Shown piece after piece: positions 16,107 through 23,106 of a stretch of DNA of 29,683 bases. The notes under the pieces were generated by a model. The model was not told the DNA's origin. It ran no database searches and saw only the letters and a program-made list of their open reading frames with translations. This stretch comes from a virus. The position numbers were made by a program, and so were the translations under genes. Location of the stretch: positions 1 through 29,683 of the IMG/VR virus record IMGVR_UViG_3300000929_000387. One strand, given 5' to 3'. Every line of letters begins with the position of its first letter. Positions within the stretch are counted from its first letter, which is position 1.

Positions 16107-16592
16107 ATGGCTTATTCTGGAAAATATAAAGTTAAAAACCCATCAAAATATAAGGGAGACTATACTAATGTTGTTTATAGATCTCTATGGGAAAAATATT
16201 GTTTTAAATGGTGTGATGAAAATTCCAGCGTAAAATCATGGTCAAGTGAAGAAGTCGTAATACCATATTTCTATGAAGTAGATAAAAAGTATCATCGCTA
16301 TTTTATGGATTTAAAAATAACATATACAAATGAAATGACCGTACTTGTGGAAATCAAACCTAAAAAAGAAACCACACCTCCAACATTTAAAGGTAGAAAA
16401 ACTAAACAATATATCAATGAAGGTTTGACATATGTTAAAAATATGAATAAATGGGCTGCCGCGCAAAAATTTGCGGCTGACAATGGTTGGGGATTTGAGA
16501 TTTGGACTGAAGATACATTACATAAAATGGGGATTAAACCTAAATCAACAAAACCATTGAAACCATACAAAAAGACTTCAAAAACAATATAA
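16107..16592 (+). CDS. 4: Head completion protein gp4
   Basis: 161 residues, close to T4 gp4 (150). The opening MAYSGKYKVKNPSKYKGDYT and NVVYRSLWEKYCFKWCDEN is nearly identical in pattern to T4 gp4. A PD-(D/E)XK/TnsA-like nuclease signature can be traced: Glu29, Asp68 (FMDLK) and Glu82-Ile-Lys84 (VEIKPKK). The C-terminal WTEDTLHKMGIK is also conserved. In T4, gp4 (also called 50 or 65) is added to the head after packaging, before tail joining, and its catalytic fold suggests trimming of DNA ends. The SD is weak (GGAAATTC before ATG). It is the first gene of the rightward late unit; the stop codon overlaps the next late promoter. Confidence 0.92.
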   Translation: MAYSGKYKVKNPSKYKGDYTNVVYRSLWEKYCFKWCDENSSVKSWSSEEVVIPYFYEVDKKYHRYFMDLKITYTNEMTVLVEIKPKKETTPPTFKGRKTKQYINEGLTYVKNMNKWAAAQKFAADNGWGFEIWTEDTLHKMGIKPKSTKPLKPYKKTSKTI

Positions 16593-16595
16593 ATA
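16588..16595 (+). promoter_or_regulatory. T4-type late promoter overlapping the gp4 stop codon
   Basis: Exact TATAAATA; bases 16590-16592 are the gp4 stop TAA. The predicted start is near 16601, 20 bases before the next ATG at 16621. Confidence 0.7.
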
Positions 16596-16620
16596 GCTTA
16601 ATGAAACAAATAGAGAAACC

Positions 16621-17208
16621 ATGAGTAACTTATTTCACAGTTTAGAAATAGAAGCGTTCCGTAAAGGACTTACGCTCAGATCACGTGAATCACGCGAGTG
16701 GTTTAGGAAACGCGTGGCCAATTTACGTCCAAATCGTAAAGAACTGATGAGAGAAGAACCAGTTCAACTTAAAGATCGTAGCCTTGTCGGTAGAATGTAT
16801 ATGTTCTATTATGACCCAAAAACAAAAGACACTTTACCATATTATGATTCTTTCCCATTAGTGATTGTTGTTGGTCCGGCGGAAGGTGGTTTTTATGGCT
16901 TAAACCTACACTATCTTCCGCCGACTCTCAGAGCTAAATTTTTAGATTCGCTTTTAGATGTTACGAATAATAGACTTTATGATGATTCAACAAAATTTAA
17001 AATTTCTTATAACATGTTACAACGTGCTGCCAAAATGAAATACTTTAAACCATGTTTTAAGCATTATCTCAATTCGCATGTTAAATCTAGATTTGCTATG
17101 ATTGAACCACCTGAATGGGAAATTGCAACATTTTTGCCAACTGCCGATTGGAAAAAAGGAAATGCAGCCATGGTTTATAAAGATTCCAAGAGGATAATAA
17201 ATGGCTAG
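16621..17208 (+). CDS. Conserved T4-like phage protein of unknown function next to gp4
   Basis: 195 residues. I recognise the type from marine T4-like genomes but cannot assign a role. Visible features are a basic N-terminus (RSRESREWFRKRVANLRPNR, residues about 21-40), a central conserved-looking patch (YYDSFPLVIVVGPAEGG, then FYGLNLHYLPPTLRAKFLDS, about 79-115), and a lysine-rich segment before a C-terminal FLPTADWKKGNA. The basic ends would suit nucleic-acid or packaged-DNA contact, and its place beside gp4 suggests head completion or DNA-end handling, but this is inference. Late promoter 16588-16595. Its stop overlaps the next gene by 8 bases. Confidence 0.6.
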   Translation: MSNLFHSLEIEAFRKGLTLRSRESREWFRKRVANLRPNRKELMREEPVQLKDRSLVGRMYMFYYDPKTKDTLPYYDSFPLVIVVGPAEGGFYGLNLHYLPPTLRAKFLDSLLDVTNNRLYDDSTKFKISYNMLQRAAKMKYFKPCFKHYLNSHVKSRFAMIEPPEWEIATFLPTADWKKGNAAMVYKDSKRIING

Positions 17209-17797
17209 TATAGAAGAATTAAAAAGTACGGTGAGTGCTGGGGGAGGATTTGCCTTTGCTCATCAATACATGGTTGAACTGCCGGCACTCCCTGGCAGTT
17301 CTTTAACTGGAAGAGAAAGAAATGCTCTATGTCGAGTGACTAGACTTCCTGGCCGTCAGATTCTTACAAACCAAAGAGAAATTGGTTTGATGAAACAACA
17401 AATAGCATATGGTTATGGCACTGAAAATATCGGATTATCATTCCACGTATTAAATAATTACGGGGCTAAAAAATACTTTGATATTTGGCAAGACCTTATT
17501 GTCAATCAAGTTAATCAGCAAATTTCTTATTCTACATACTATAAAAAATCAGTAAAAATTTATCAAGTGGAAAAAGGTCAAGCTTTTGCACTAGGTGAAG
17601 CTAATTTTAGTATTTTTGGACTTAATCTAAATATTGATGTTGACCTTCGTAGAAGTGAAAAATTAATTTATGGGGTTGAATTGGAAGATGCATTTCCTAT
17701 TACTGTAAATGGAATTGATTTAACGGATGCCTCAACTGACCAAACAATAGAAATTTCTATTGATTTGACTTATAAAAATTGGAAACGTATAATATAA
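17201..17797 (+). CDS. Tail-tube-fold protein (gp54- or gp19-like)
   Basis: 198 residues. The pattern follows the phage tail-tube fold: a hydrophobic start (FAHQYMVELPALPG), a CRVTRLPGRQILTNQREIGL segment (about residues 44-63), then GLSFHVLNNYGAKKYFDIWQ (about 78-97) and C-terminal beta strands ending in IEISIDLTYKNWKRI. T4 has three proteins of this fold (gp19 tube, gp48, gp54). gp48 is encoded in the opposite operon, so this is probably the initiator gp54 or a tube paralogue; length (198) is closer to gp19 (163) than to gp54 (320). The SD AGAGGAT lies 6 bases before the ATG. Confidence 0.6.
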   Translation: MASIEELKSTVSAGGGFAFAHQYMVELPALPGSSLTGRERNALCRVTRLPGRQILTNQREIGLMKQQIAYGYGTENIGLSFHVLNNYGAKKYFDIWQDLIVNQVNQQISYSTYYKKSVKIYQVEKGQAFALGEANFSIFGLNLNIDVDLRRSEKLIYGVELEDAFPITVNGIDLTDASTDQTIEISIDLTYKNWKRII

Positions 17798-17800
17798 AAA
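17793..17800 (+). promoter_or_regulatory. Weak late-promoter-like box before gp26
   Basis: TATAAAAA, one mismatch to TATAAATA, overlapping the end of the tail-tube-fold gene, 13 bp before the gp26 ATG. The predicted start would fall about 7 bases before the ATG, inside the SD GGAG, which makes it doubtful. Confidence 0.2.
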
Positions 17801-17812
17801 TGGAGTTATATC

Positions 17813-18523
17813 ATGGCTTTGCCAGTAATTAATGAATCACCTAAATACAAACTGAAAATTCCATCAACTGGAAAAGAAGTATTTTATAGACCATTCTACG
17901 TAAAAGAACAAAAAGTTCTTCTTATGGCGATGGAAACCCAAGACCAAGAATTAATTTTAAGGTCAATGGTTGATACTATTGTTTCATGCCTACATGATAC
18001 AATTGATCCAAACACCCTTGCGACGTTTGATGTGGAATATATGTTCACTCAAATCAGAACAAAATCTGTAGGTGAAACTGCAGATATTCGCATTTCATGT
18101 ATTGAATGTGGTAAAGATAATGAAGTTAAAGTTAATCTGGAATCTATTACTATGGATGTGCCAAGTAAGATTCCAGAAATTAAACTAAATGATAAGTTTA
18201 CTTTAACTATGCGATATCCGAAATATACAAGTATGATTCAATCGTTGGGCGTAAATAAAAAACCAACATTTACAGATCTTCTTTTTAAGATGGCAATTGG
18301 AAGTTTAGATAAACTTCTTACTGAAGATGAAGTAATCCTTTTTGATGATGAATCTGATGAAGAAAAAAGTAAATTCCTCGATAATTTAAATTCAGATCAA
18401 TTTAAAGAAATTATGACATTTGTTCAAAGTATGCCTAAATTAGAAAAAGAAATCAATTTTAATTGTAAGCATTGCTCACACGAAAACACTCAAACTTTGC
18501 AAGGTATTCAAGATTTTTTTTAA
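17813..18523 (+). CDS. 26: gp26-like baseplate hub protein / tail assembly chaperone (zero frame)
   Basis: 236 residues (T4 gp26 is 208). The start PVINESPKYKLKIPSTGKEV and RPFYVKEQKVLLMAME is typical of the T4_baseplate family. Two CxxC pairs, Cys96/Cys99 (SCIECG) and Cys218/Cys221 (NCKHCS), probably bind one zinc and bring the two ends of the domain together. An acidic stretch lies at about residues 176-185. T4 gp26 and gp51 are needed for hub assembly, and by gene order they correspond to the lambda G/GT tail chaperones that coat the tape measure. The chain ends GIQDFF on a run of eight T, where a -1 shift would extend it by 60 residues. SD GGAG, 8 bases before ATG. Confidence 0.85.
   Translation: MALPVINESPKYKLKIPSTGKEVFYRPFYVKEQKVLLMAMETQDQELILRSMVDTIVSCLHDTIDPNTLATFDVEYMFTQIRTKSVGETADIRISCIECGKDNEVKVNLESITMDVPSKIPEIKLNDKFTLTMRYPKYTSMIQSLGVNKKPTFTDLLFKMAIGSLDKLLTEDEVILFDDESDEEKSKFLDNLNSDQFKEIMTFVQSMPKLEKEINFNCKHCSHENTQTLQGIQDFF
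18514..18521 (+). other. Probable programmed -1 ribosomal frameshift site (T8)
   Basis: Zero-frame codons are GAT TTT TTT TAA (18512-18523), containing the heptamer T TTT TTT followed directly by the stop. Slipping back one base reads on as TTA ATA AAC CTC into the open -1 frame that ends at 18702. The zero-frame stop immediately after the slip site and the location directly before the tape-measure gene are the usual design of GT-type fusions. No obvious strong downstream hairpin was seen by eye. Confidence 0.7.
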
Positions 18524-18702
18524 TAAACCTCTCTCATGAAACACTTATAAATTATTATCAAACCAATTATCAGCTAATGGAAAATCATCAATATTCTTTG
18601 AATGATTTAGATATGATGATACCCTGGGAGAGAGAAATCTACGTCACTATGTTGATCGAAGATCTGAAACAACGTGAAGAGGCAAGAAAAAAGAAATATT
18701 AG
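18520..18702 (+). CDS. -1-frame extension of gp26 (gp51-like / GT-type chaperone tail)
   Basis: 60 codons in the -1 frame relative to gp26, encoding LSHETLINYYQTNYQLMENH, then YSLNDLDMMIPWEREIYVTM and a Lys/Glu-rich helical end (EDLKQREEARKKKY). The first in-frame ATG is at 18577, in the middle of the conserved-looking part and without an SD, and the only earlier start is a TTG inside gp26, so independent initiation is unlikely. Joined to gp26 by a -1 shift it gives a chain of 296 residues. Short proteins of this pattern (helix, YSLxxLxxMxPWERxIY, charged end) follow gp26 in related phages as I recall them, and the position corresponds to T4 gene 51. It ends 18 bp before the tape-measure gene. 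Confidence 0.65.
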   Translation, partial: LINLSHETLINYYQTNYQLMENHQYSLNDLDMMIPWEREIYVTMLIEDLKQREEARKKKY

Positions 18703-18720
18703 AAGTAGGTAGGATAGGAC

Positions 18721-21201
18721 ATGGCAGTTACTTTAGCAGAGATTAATGCTACCCTAGGAAACTTGGGACAAGAGCAAGAAAGGACGACGAAAGCGGTATT
18801 AACTGCTTCCGATAAAATCTCTGATGGTAATGCCGTCCTACAATCAGTTGCATCTAAAATTACCCAGCAAATGGAAGCCGCTGAAAAAAGTAGATTAAGC
18901 AGTCTGAATCAGAAAAATGTTGTTGGTTTAGGAAGTGTCCAAAACAATCCAGCTTCACCATCTAAGAGTGATGAAGCTGGATTTGGTGGAGGATTACTAG
19001 GAGGTCTAGGAGTCGGTTTAGGCGCTTTAGGCATGGGAATGAAAAAAGCAGCAACAGGAGTAGCCGCTTTAGGACTTGCTTTACCGGCATTCTTTGGAGG
19101 TTTGCTTGCAGGTAGTGCTGGATTAGAATGGTTACAAGATACTGCTGGATTAAATTTTGACGGTTTAAAAAAAGCTGCAATTGGATTTACTGATATAATC
19201 ATGGAAATGGATCCAAAAGCTTTTATAGTATTAGCCGGAATAATGGGTATTTCAGCGGTTGGTGGGACTCAATCAGCCAAAGGATTATCAACTATGGGAT
19301 TTGCTATTTCAGCTTTCCTAGGTGGATTATTAGCTGGTGATTTAGTATTTTCAGGCGTAAAAGCATTAGGCGGTAATTTAGATTTTGCTGGAATGAAATC
19401 TGCTATGGTAGGTTTCAGTGATATGATTACATCATTAGATCCTAAAGCAATAACAGTATTGGCCGGCATTATGGGCCTTAGTGCCATAACTGGTATGAAA
19501 AGTGGCGATCCATTAGGATCCGCAAAGGCTTTAGGAGCTATGGGACTAGGTATCAGCGCATTCCTAGGCGGATTATTATTAGGAAATGATATTTTCGAAT
19601 TTTCAGAAGCAATGGGAGCAAAGTTAGACTTCCCATCATTGCAGAAAGTCTTTGCTGGCTTTTCAATGGCAATTGAAACTTTAAGTCCTAAATCAATGAT
19701 TGCAATGGCTACACTACTGACGGCATCGAGTGCAATGGCCGCTTATGGTAAAGACAAGTCAACTGCATTGAATACTGTGGCGATAATGTCAGCTATGGGT
19801 GCTGGCATATCAGGATTTTTAATTGGTCTTACAATTGGAGATGTTGGTATAGGATGGTTAAGCAAAATTGGCGATGCTGACGGTACAGCATTGACATCTG
19901 CATTTAAAATGTTTGACAGTTCAATTGGGGCACTTTCAGTAGAAGGTATAGCTGCCCTTAGTGTGCTTATTGGCGCAGCAGCTCTAATAAAAACAGATCC
20001 AATAACTCTAGGTAAAAATATGCTAGGTTTGAGTGCCGGCATTGCTGGATTTTTAGGCGGATTAGTACTTGGCGAAAAGGGAATAAGTTGGCTTGGAGCA
20101 ATTCCATCTGGAAGTGAAGATGGATTAGTGTCAGCATTTAAAATGTTTAATGCATCTATATTGGCCCTAAGTCCTGAAGCCATGACAGCACTTGGTGTAT
20201 TAATGCTTGCTGCACCAGCCGGAACTGCAATTGCAACTGGATTGCCTATGATTGGAGTAGGTATTGCTGGATTCCTAGTGGCTTTAGCAGCAGGAGATGT
20301 TATTACAGCAATAGCTGCGTATGCAACCGGCGGTCAACCTGGTGAATCGTTAAAAATGTTACTTACTAATATTTTTGAAGGTTTGGGTGCTGCATCTGCA
20401 CTTGGTACAGGAACAGATCTAATTGCATTGGGTGCCGGTTTAACGGCTATAGCAGTTGGACTTGGGGCATTCGGGGTCGGTAATTTAGTTGGTACTTTAG
20501 CAAGCGTTGGAACATCTCTTTTAGAATGGATAGGCGTCGAAGGTCCAATTCCACAATTGCTATCACTAGCAAAAGAAGCCAGCAAATTAACTGAAGTTGC
20601 AAATGCATTAGAAGTTATCGCTAATGCATTAGGTAAATTTGCCTCAATTGAAATTGATACTGATAATGTTGATTTTAAAGGACTGGCAGAAAAATTGGGG
20701 CAAGCAATTCCAACTTTGAAAGCGCTTGCAACAGGTGGTTTTGTTGAGGGATCTGCTGGTTGGTTTAACGGTGGAATTACTTTCCCTGAAGGAGGCATTC
20801 TAAATCCAAATCTCAAACTAAATGAGATGGTAGAAGCAATTGGTAAAGTCAATATTATTCTTGGAAAATCTTTATCAATGCCAAATGGATCAGGAAGTAG
20901 TGGAGGCGCTTCTGTCTCAAATATAACTCCAGAAGGCGGAACAACTGTAGCTGATATTATTCAAAATGTTTCAATTGTAAAAATATCCGATGAAGTACTT
21001 ACTGCTTTAACCACCGCATTAATGCAACGAGATTACGCAGAAGTAACTGCAACATCTTCAGCTGGGGGAGGCAGTTACACTGATGCTAGATCTACGACCA
21101 TTGCGCCTTCAACATCTATGGGAATTTCAATGCCTATGGGTCCTACTGTTGATGTCTTAGATGGTGGATTTGCTGATAGAAGAGGCAGAGGTCCTAGATA
21201 A
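18721..21201 (+). CDS. Tail tape-measure protein (gp29-like role)
   Basis: 826 residues, longer than T4 gp29 (590). The N-terminal about 80 residues are helical and polar with possible coiled coil (LGNLGQEQERTTKAVLTASD). From about residue 95 to 600 the chain is a series of imperfect repeats of about 66-84 residues, each with a Gly/Ala/Leu-rich helix such as ISAFLGGLLAGDLVF or IAGFLGGLVLGEKGISWL. The C-terminus is Gly/Ser-rich and ends basic (FADRRGRGPR). Hydrophobic repeats, length and position right after the frameshifted chaperone all fit a tape measure, which sets tail length and enters the cell envelope during infection. SD AGGATAGGAC before ATG. It ends at a bidirectional terminator. 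Confidence 0.8.
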   Translation: MAVTLAEINATLGNLGQEQERTTKAVLTASDKISDGNAVLQSVASKITQQMEAAEKSRLSSLNQKNVVGLGSVQNNPASPSKSDEAGFGGGLLGGLGVGLGALGMGMKKAATGVAALGLALPAFFGGLLAGSAGLEWLQDTAGLNFDGLKKAAIGFTDIIMEMDPKAFIVLAGIMGISAVGGTQSAKGLSTMGFAISAFLGGLLAGDLVFSGVKALGGNLDFAGMKSAMVGFSDMITSLDPKAITVLAGIMGLSAITGMKSGDPLGSAKALGAMGLGISAFLGGLLLGNDIFEFSEAMGAKLDFPSLQKVFAGFSMAIETLSPKSMIAMATLLTASSAMAAYGKDKSTALNTVAIMSAMGAGISGFLIGLTIGDVGIGWLSKIGDADGTALTSAFKMFDSSIGALSVEGIAALSVLIGAAALIKTDPITLGKNMLGLSAGIAGFLGGLVLGEKGISWLGAIPSGSEDGLVSAFKMFNASILALSPEAMTALGVLMLAAPAGTAIATGLPMIGVGIAGFLVALAAGDVITAIAAYATGGQPGESLKMLLTNIFEGLGAASALGTGTDLIALGAGLTAIAVGLGAFGVGNLVGTLASVGTSLLEWIGVEGPIPQLLSLAKEASKLTEVANALEVIANALGKFASIEIDTDNVDFKGLAEKLGQAIPTLKALATGGFVEGSAGWFNGGITFPEGGILNPNLKLNEMVEAIGKVNIILGKSLSMPNGSGSSGGASVSNITPEGGTTVADIIQNVSIVKISDEVLTALTTALMQRDYAEVTATSSAGGGSYTDARSTTIAPSTSMGISMPMGPTVDVLDGGFADRRGRGPR
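19045..20530 (+). repeat. Tandem hydrophobic protein repeats in the tape measure
   Basis: Seven degenerate copies of a [I/L]xx[A/G]F[L/F]xGLLxG-type helix occur at about residues 122, 197, 280, 364, 443, 516 and 582. Several are followed by a WL or similar aromatic and by a linker such as DPKAITVLAGIMGLSA or LSPEAMTALGVLMLAA. The DNA copies have diverged, so this is old duplication rather than recent. Confidence 0.65.
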
Positions 21202-21205
21202 GGAA

Positions 21206-21225
21206 AAGGCGCCCGAAAGCGCCTT
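21206..21225. terminator. Bidirectional terminator between tape measure and gp32
   Basis: Stem AAGGCGC / GCGCCTT (7 bp) with a six-base loop CCGAAA, located 4 bp after the tape-measure stop and 3 bp after the gp32 stop, between convergent genes. On the minus strand the stem is followed by a short T run (CCTTTTCC); on the plus strand the T tract is weak. Confidence 0.75.
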
Positions 21226-21228
21226 AAC

Positions 21229-22149
21229 TTAACCGTTTGCTAGACGAGCAAAGTAACTTGTCACATCTTCGGTTTCATCATCTTCAGTATCACCCATGTG
21301 CGCAGTCATTTCCTGAACATTTTGTGGAGGAACTTCACGCATGGTACGTGAGGTAGTTTGGTTGCTAAGAGAGTCCTCTTGACGAGGGCTAAGAACTGCT
21401 TCCCGCCCAAGAACTTCATTGAGCTTACGCTCGAGTTCGGCATAAGTCTTATAGTTCTTAGGATCAGTGAATTCGCCCAAATCATGAAGGCTATTATAGA
21501 TACCTTCAAGTTTGGTTTCATCTCCACCGAACAGTTCACTGCGACCATCAAATTCTGATTTATCGTAGTTAGTCCAACCTTCTACTTTACGGATTTTAAT
21601 CTTGAAGTTGGCACCTTCCCAAAAATCGAATGGATTGATTGGAGTCTCATCAGCATATTGTGGTTGCATCGAGTCCATAAGCATATCAAAGATTTTCTTA
21701 CCAAACTGATACAAGAAAACTTTGCCTTCATTATCAGGATTTGCTGGATCAGAAACTACTAGTACGTTTGCGACATAATGCAAACGACGCTTTTGATCTC
21801 GAGCTTGCTTACGAGTTTCAGACTTATCATCATCTGACATATTCCAGAGTTTGCTATTTAATTGACCGACTGGATCATCTTGACCAAGAGTTGTCAGAGA
21901 ACGTTCAATATACCATTTACCGGTTGGCCCTTTAAATCCATGATCCCAATATCGTGTCCACGGAAGGTCTTGACCTTCTGCAGCTGGAAGAAAACGAACG
22001 ACAGCATAACCATTACCCATCTTATCGACAGTTGGTTTCCAGAATCGATCATCTTTAAAGGAGGTTTGTTCGCCACCGCCACTTGATTGTGCTGCTTGAA
22101 CTAGCTTGTCAATAGAACTGCGGTTACGTTTAAGATTTGCAAAAGACAT
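21229..22149 (-). CDS. 32: Single-stranded DNA-binding protein gp32, lacking the zinc ligands
   Basis: 306 residues (T4 gp32 is 301). The N-terminal basic region MSFANLKRNRSSIDKLVQAA is the cooperativity domain. The core matches T4 in YVANVLVVSDPANPDNEGKV, FLYQFGKKIFDML and FWEGANFKIKIRKVEGWTNY. The C-terminus is acidic (DTEDDETED), the part that in T4 contacts replication partners. T4 gp32 has a zinc-binding His-Cys3 site; the matching segment here reads LGQDDPVGQLNSKLWN, and the whole protein contains no cysteine. SD AAGGAAAATATA before ATG, with a -10-like TATAAT upstream. It is the only minus-strand gene between the tape measure and the sulfotransferase. Confidence 0.93.
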   Translation of the reverse strand: MSFANLKRNRSSIDKLVQAAQSSGGGEQTSFKDDRFWKPTVDKMGNGYAVVRFLPAAEGQDLPWTRYWDHGFKGPTGKWYIERSLTTLGQDDPVGQLNSKLWNMSDDDKSETRKQARDQKRRLHYVANVLVVSDPANPDNEGKVFLYQFGKKIFDMLMDSMQPQYADETPINPFDFWEGANFKIKIRKVEGWTNYDKSEFDGRSELFGGDETKLEGIYNSLHDLGEFTDPKNYKTYAELERKLNEVLGREAVLSPRQEDSLSNQTTSRTMREVPPQNVQEMTAHMGDTEDDETEDVTSYFARLANG

Positions 22150-22181
22150 TATATTTTCCTTGTGTTGCGTTGTATAACTGA

Positions 22182-22210
22182 ATTATAGTACAATATATTA
22201 CAATGTATGT
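22182..22210 (-). promoter_or_regulatory. Probable gp32 promoter
   Basis: On the minus strand a perfect TATAAT (22187-22182) lies 33 bp before the gp32 ATG. The sequence about 17 bp further upstream (TACATACA) is a poor -35 and no clear MotA box was found, so activation by a phage factor is possible. The whole 67-bp gap after the sulfotransferase gene is very AT-rich. Confidence 0.5.
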
Positions 22211-22216
22211 ACATTA

Positions 22217-22885
22217 TTATATATTGAGGTTTTCCCTTACATAATCGGGAAATTTCTTATGATCCATAGATAAAGCCGTATCCCTTAGTACGCGGATGAA
22301 TTTGCCAGGATCTTGATAGTAGTCTGTTAAGACTGACTCTTTATAGTTTGTATTCAGATCCAATTTGTTTTCAAAATAGTCTTCTAGACTGGTAGGATCG
22401 TAACTACCATCTACAAGATCTTCAAAATAGATTTTCTCCAGGTAAGGCATTTTCTCAGAATAACAATAGGACTTTAAAAGATTATGTGCATTGTAACGCA
22501 ATCCAAAATCACCATATACTAGTTCACTTGAACCTGCCTGGTTTTTGCTACTCTTGTTTTCATCATAACCGAATCTTAAAAGCACAATTAGACTTAAAAA
22601 AACTTTTTGTACATCCTTTCGAATTAATACAATAGGATCAAAATCTTCTATAAGTCCAGTAAAATCGTAAGAGTCATACCACCAAGTTTTTAATCCTACG
22701 ATTTTACCAGGATGATTAGTTACTAGGTTATCTAAGTAATCTTCCTCATCTAACACGCCAGCATATGGACTGAATGGTTCATAGTCGTAATTGCTGTCCA
22801 TATGTACATTATCAAGAGAAGCTAATCGATTACACAGGAATGTAGTGCCACTCCTTGGTGTTCCAGTAACTACAAATCTTTTCAT
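22217..22885 (-). CDS. Sulfotransferase-family protein coupled to gp33
   Basis: 222 residues. The N-terminus FVVTGTPRSGTTFLCNRL (4-21) is the 5'-phosphosulfate-binding loop of PAPS-dependent sulfotransferases. VLIRKDVQKVFLSLI (86-100) matches the 3'-phosphate-binding motif, with Arg89/Lys90 and Ser98. The remainder is acidic and Tyr-rich with no transmembrane segment, so a soluble enzyme is likely. The acceptor substrate cannot be read. The ATG overlaps the gp33 stop (ATGA), placing it in one translational unit with a late-transcription factor. The fold also occurs in P-loop proteins that are not sulfotransferases, so activity is not certain. Confidence 0.72.
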   Translation of the reverse strand: MKRFVVTGTPRSGTTFLCNRLASLDNVHMDSNYDYEPFSPYAGVLDEEDYLDNLVTNHPGKIVGLKTWWYDSYDFTGLIEDFDPIVLIRKDVQKVFLSLIVLLRFGYDENKSSKNQAGSSELVYGDFGLRYNAHNLLKSYCYSEKMPYLEKIYFEDLVDGSYDPTSLEDYFENKLDLNTNYKESVLTDYYQDPGKFIRVLRDTALSMDHKKFPDYVRENLNI

Positions 22886-23106
22886 TCAAAGAAGAGTTCA
22901 TTGCTACGTGGAATCAAATTTAGACGCATTGCTTCACCTTCGATTTTTTCTTGGATAGGTCCAGATACGAATTTCTTTACATCTTCTGGATCTATTCCAT
23001 GATCCTCACATGTATGTAATACTGCTTCCATGTAACTCATTTTTCTTTCTAAAACATGTTTTTCAACAATTTTAGAAAATTCTGCTTTAGTTAAAAATTT
23101 ATTCAT
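22882..23106 (-). CDS. 33: Late-transcription co-activator gp33
   Basis: 74 residues, shorter than T4 gp33 (112). The pattern EFSKIVE...ERKMSYMEAVLHTCEDHG (about residues 9-37), followed by GPIQEKIEGEAMRLNLIPRS (49-68), is that of gp33 in marine T4-like phages. In T4, gp33 binds the beta-flap of RNA polymerase and, by a C-terminal hydrophobic-acidic epitope, the gp45 clamp; here the C-terminus is NELFFE, which would serve this purpose. Its presence agrees with the TATAAATA promoters in this window. It overlaps both neighbours by ATGA. Confidence 0.82.
   Translation of the reverse strand: MNKFLTKAEFSKIVEKHVLERKMSYMEAVLHTCEDHGIDPEDVKKFVSGPIQEKIEGEAMRLNLIPRSNELFFE

Noticed and set aside
18472-18519. 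Independent start (TTG at 18472) for the -1-frame ORF after gp26
   Set aside because: It would translate 16 codons of gp26 sequence in the wrong frame and has no SD; the T8 slip explains the ORF better.
18541-18548. TATAAATT-like box at the end of the frameshift region (18546 area)
   Set aside because: Imperfect and inside coding sequence; not near a gene start.
20334-20852. Minus-strand frame of 172 codons opposite the tape measure (also 19743-20183)
   Set aside because: Ser/Pro/Ala-rich complements of the Gly/Ala/Leu repeats; no SD and no family features.
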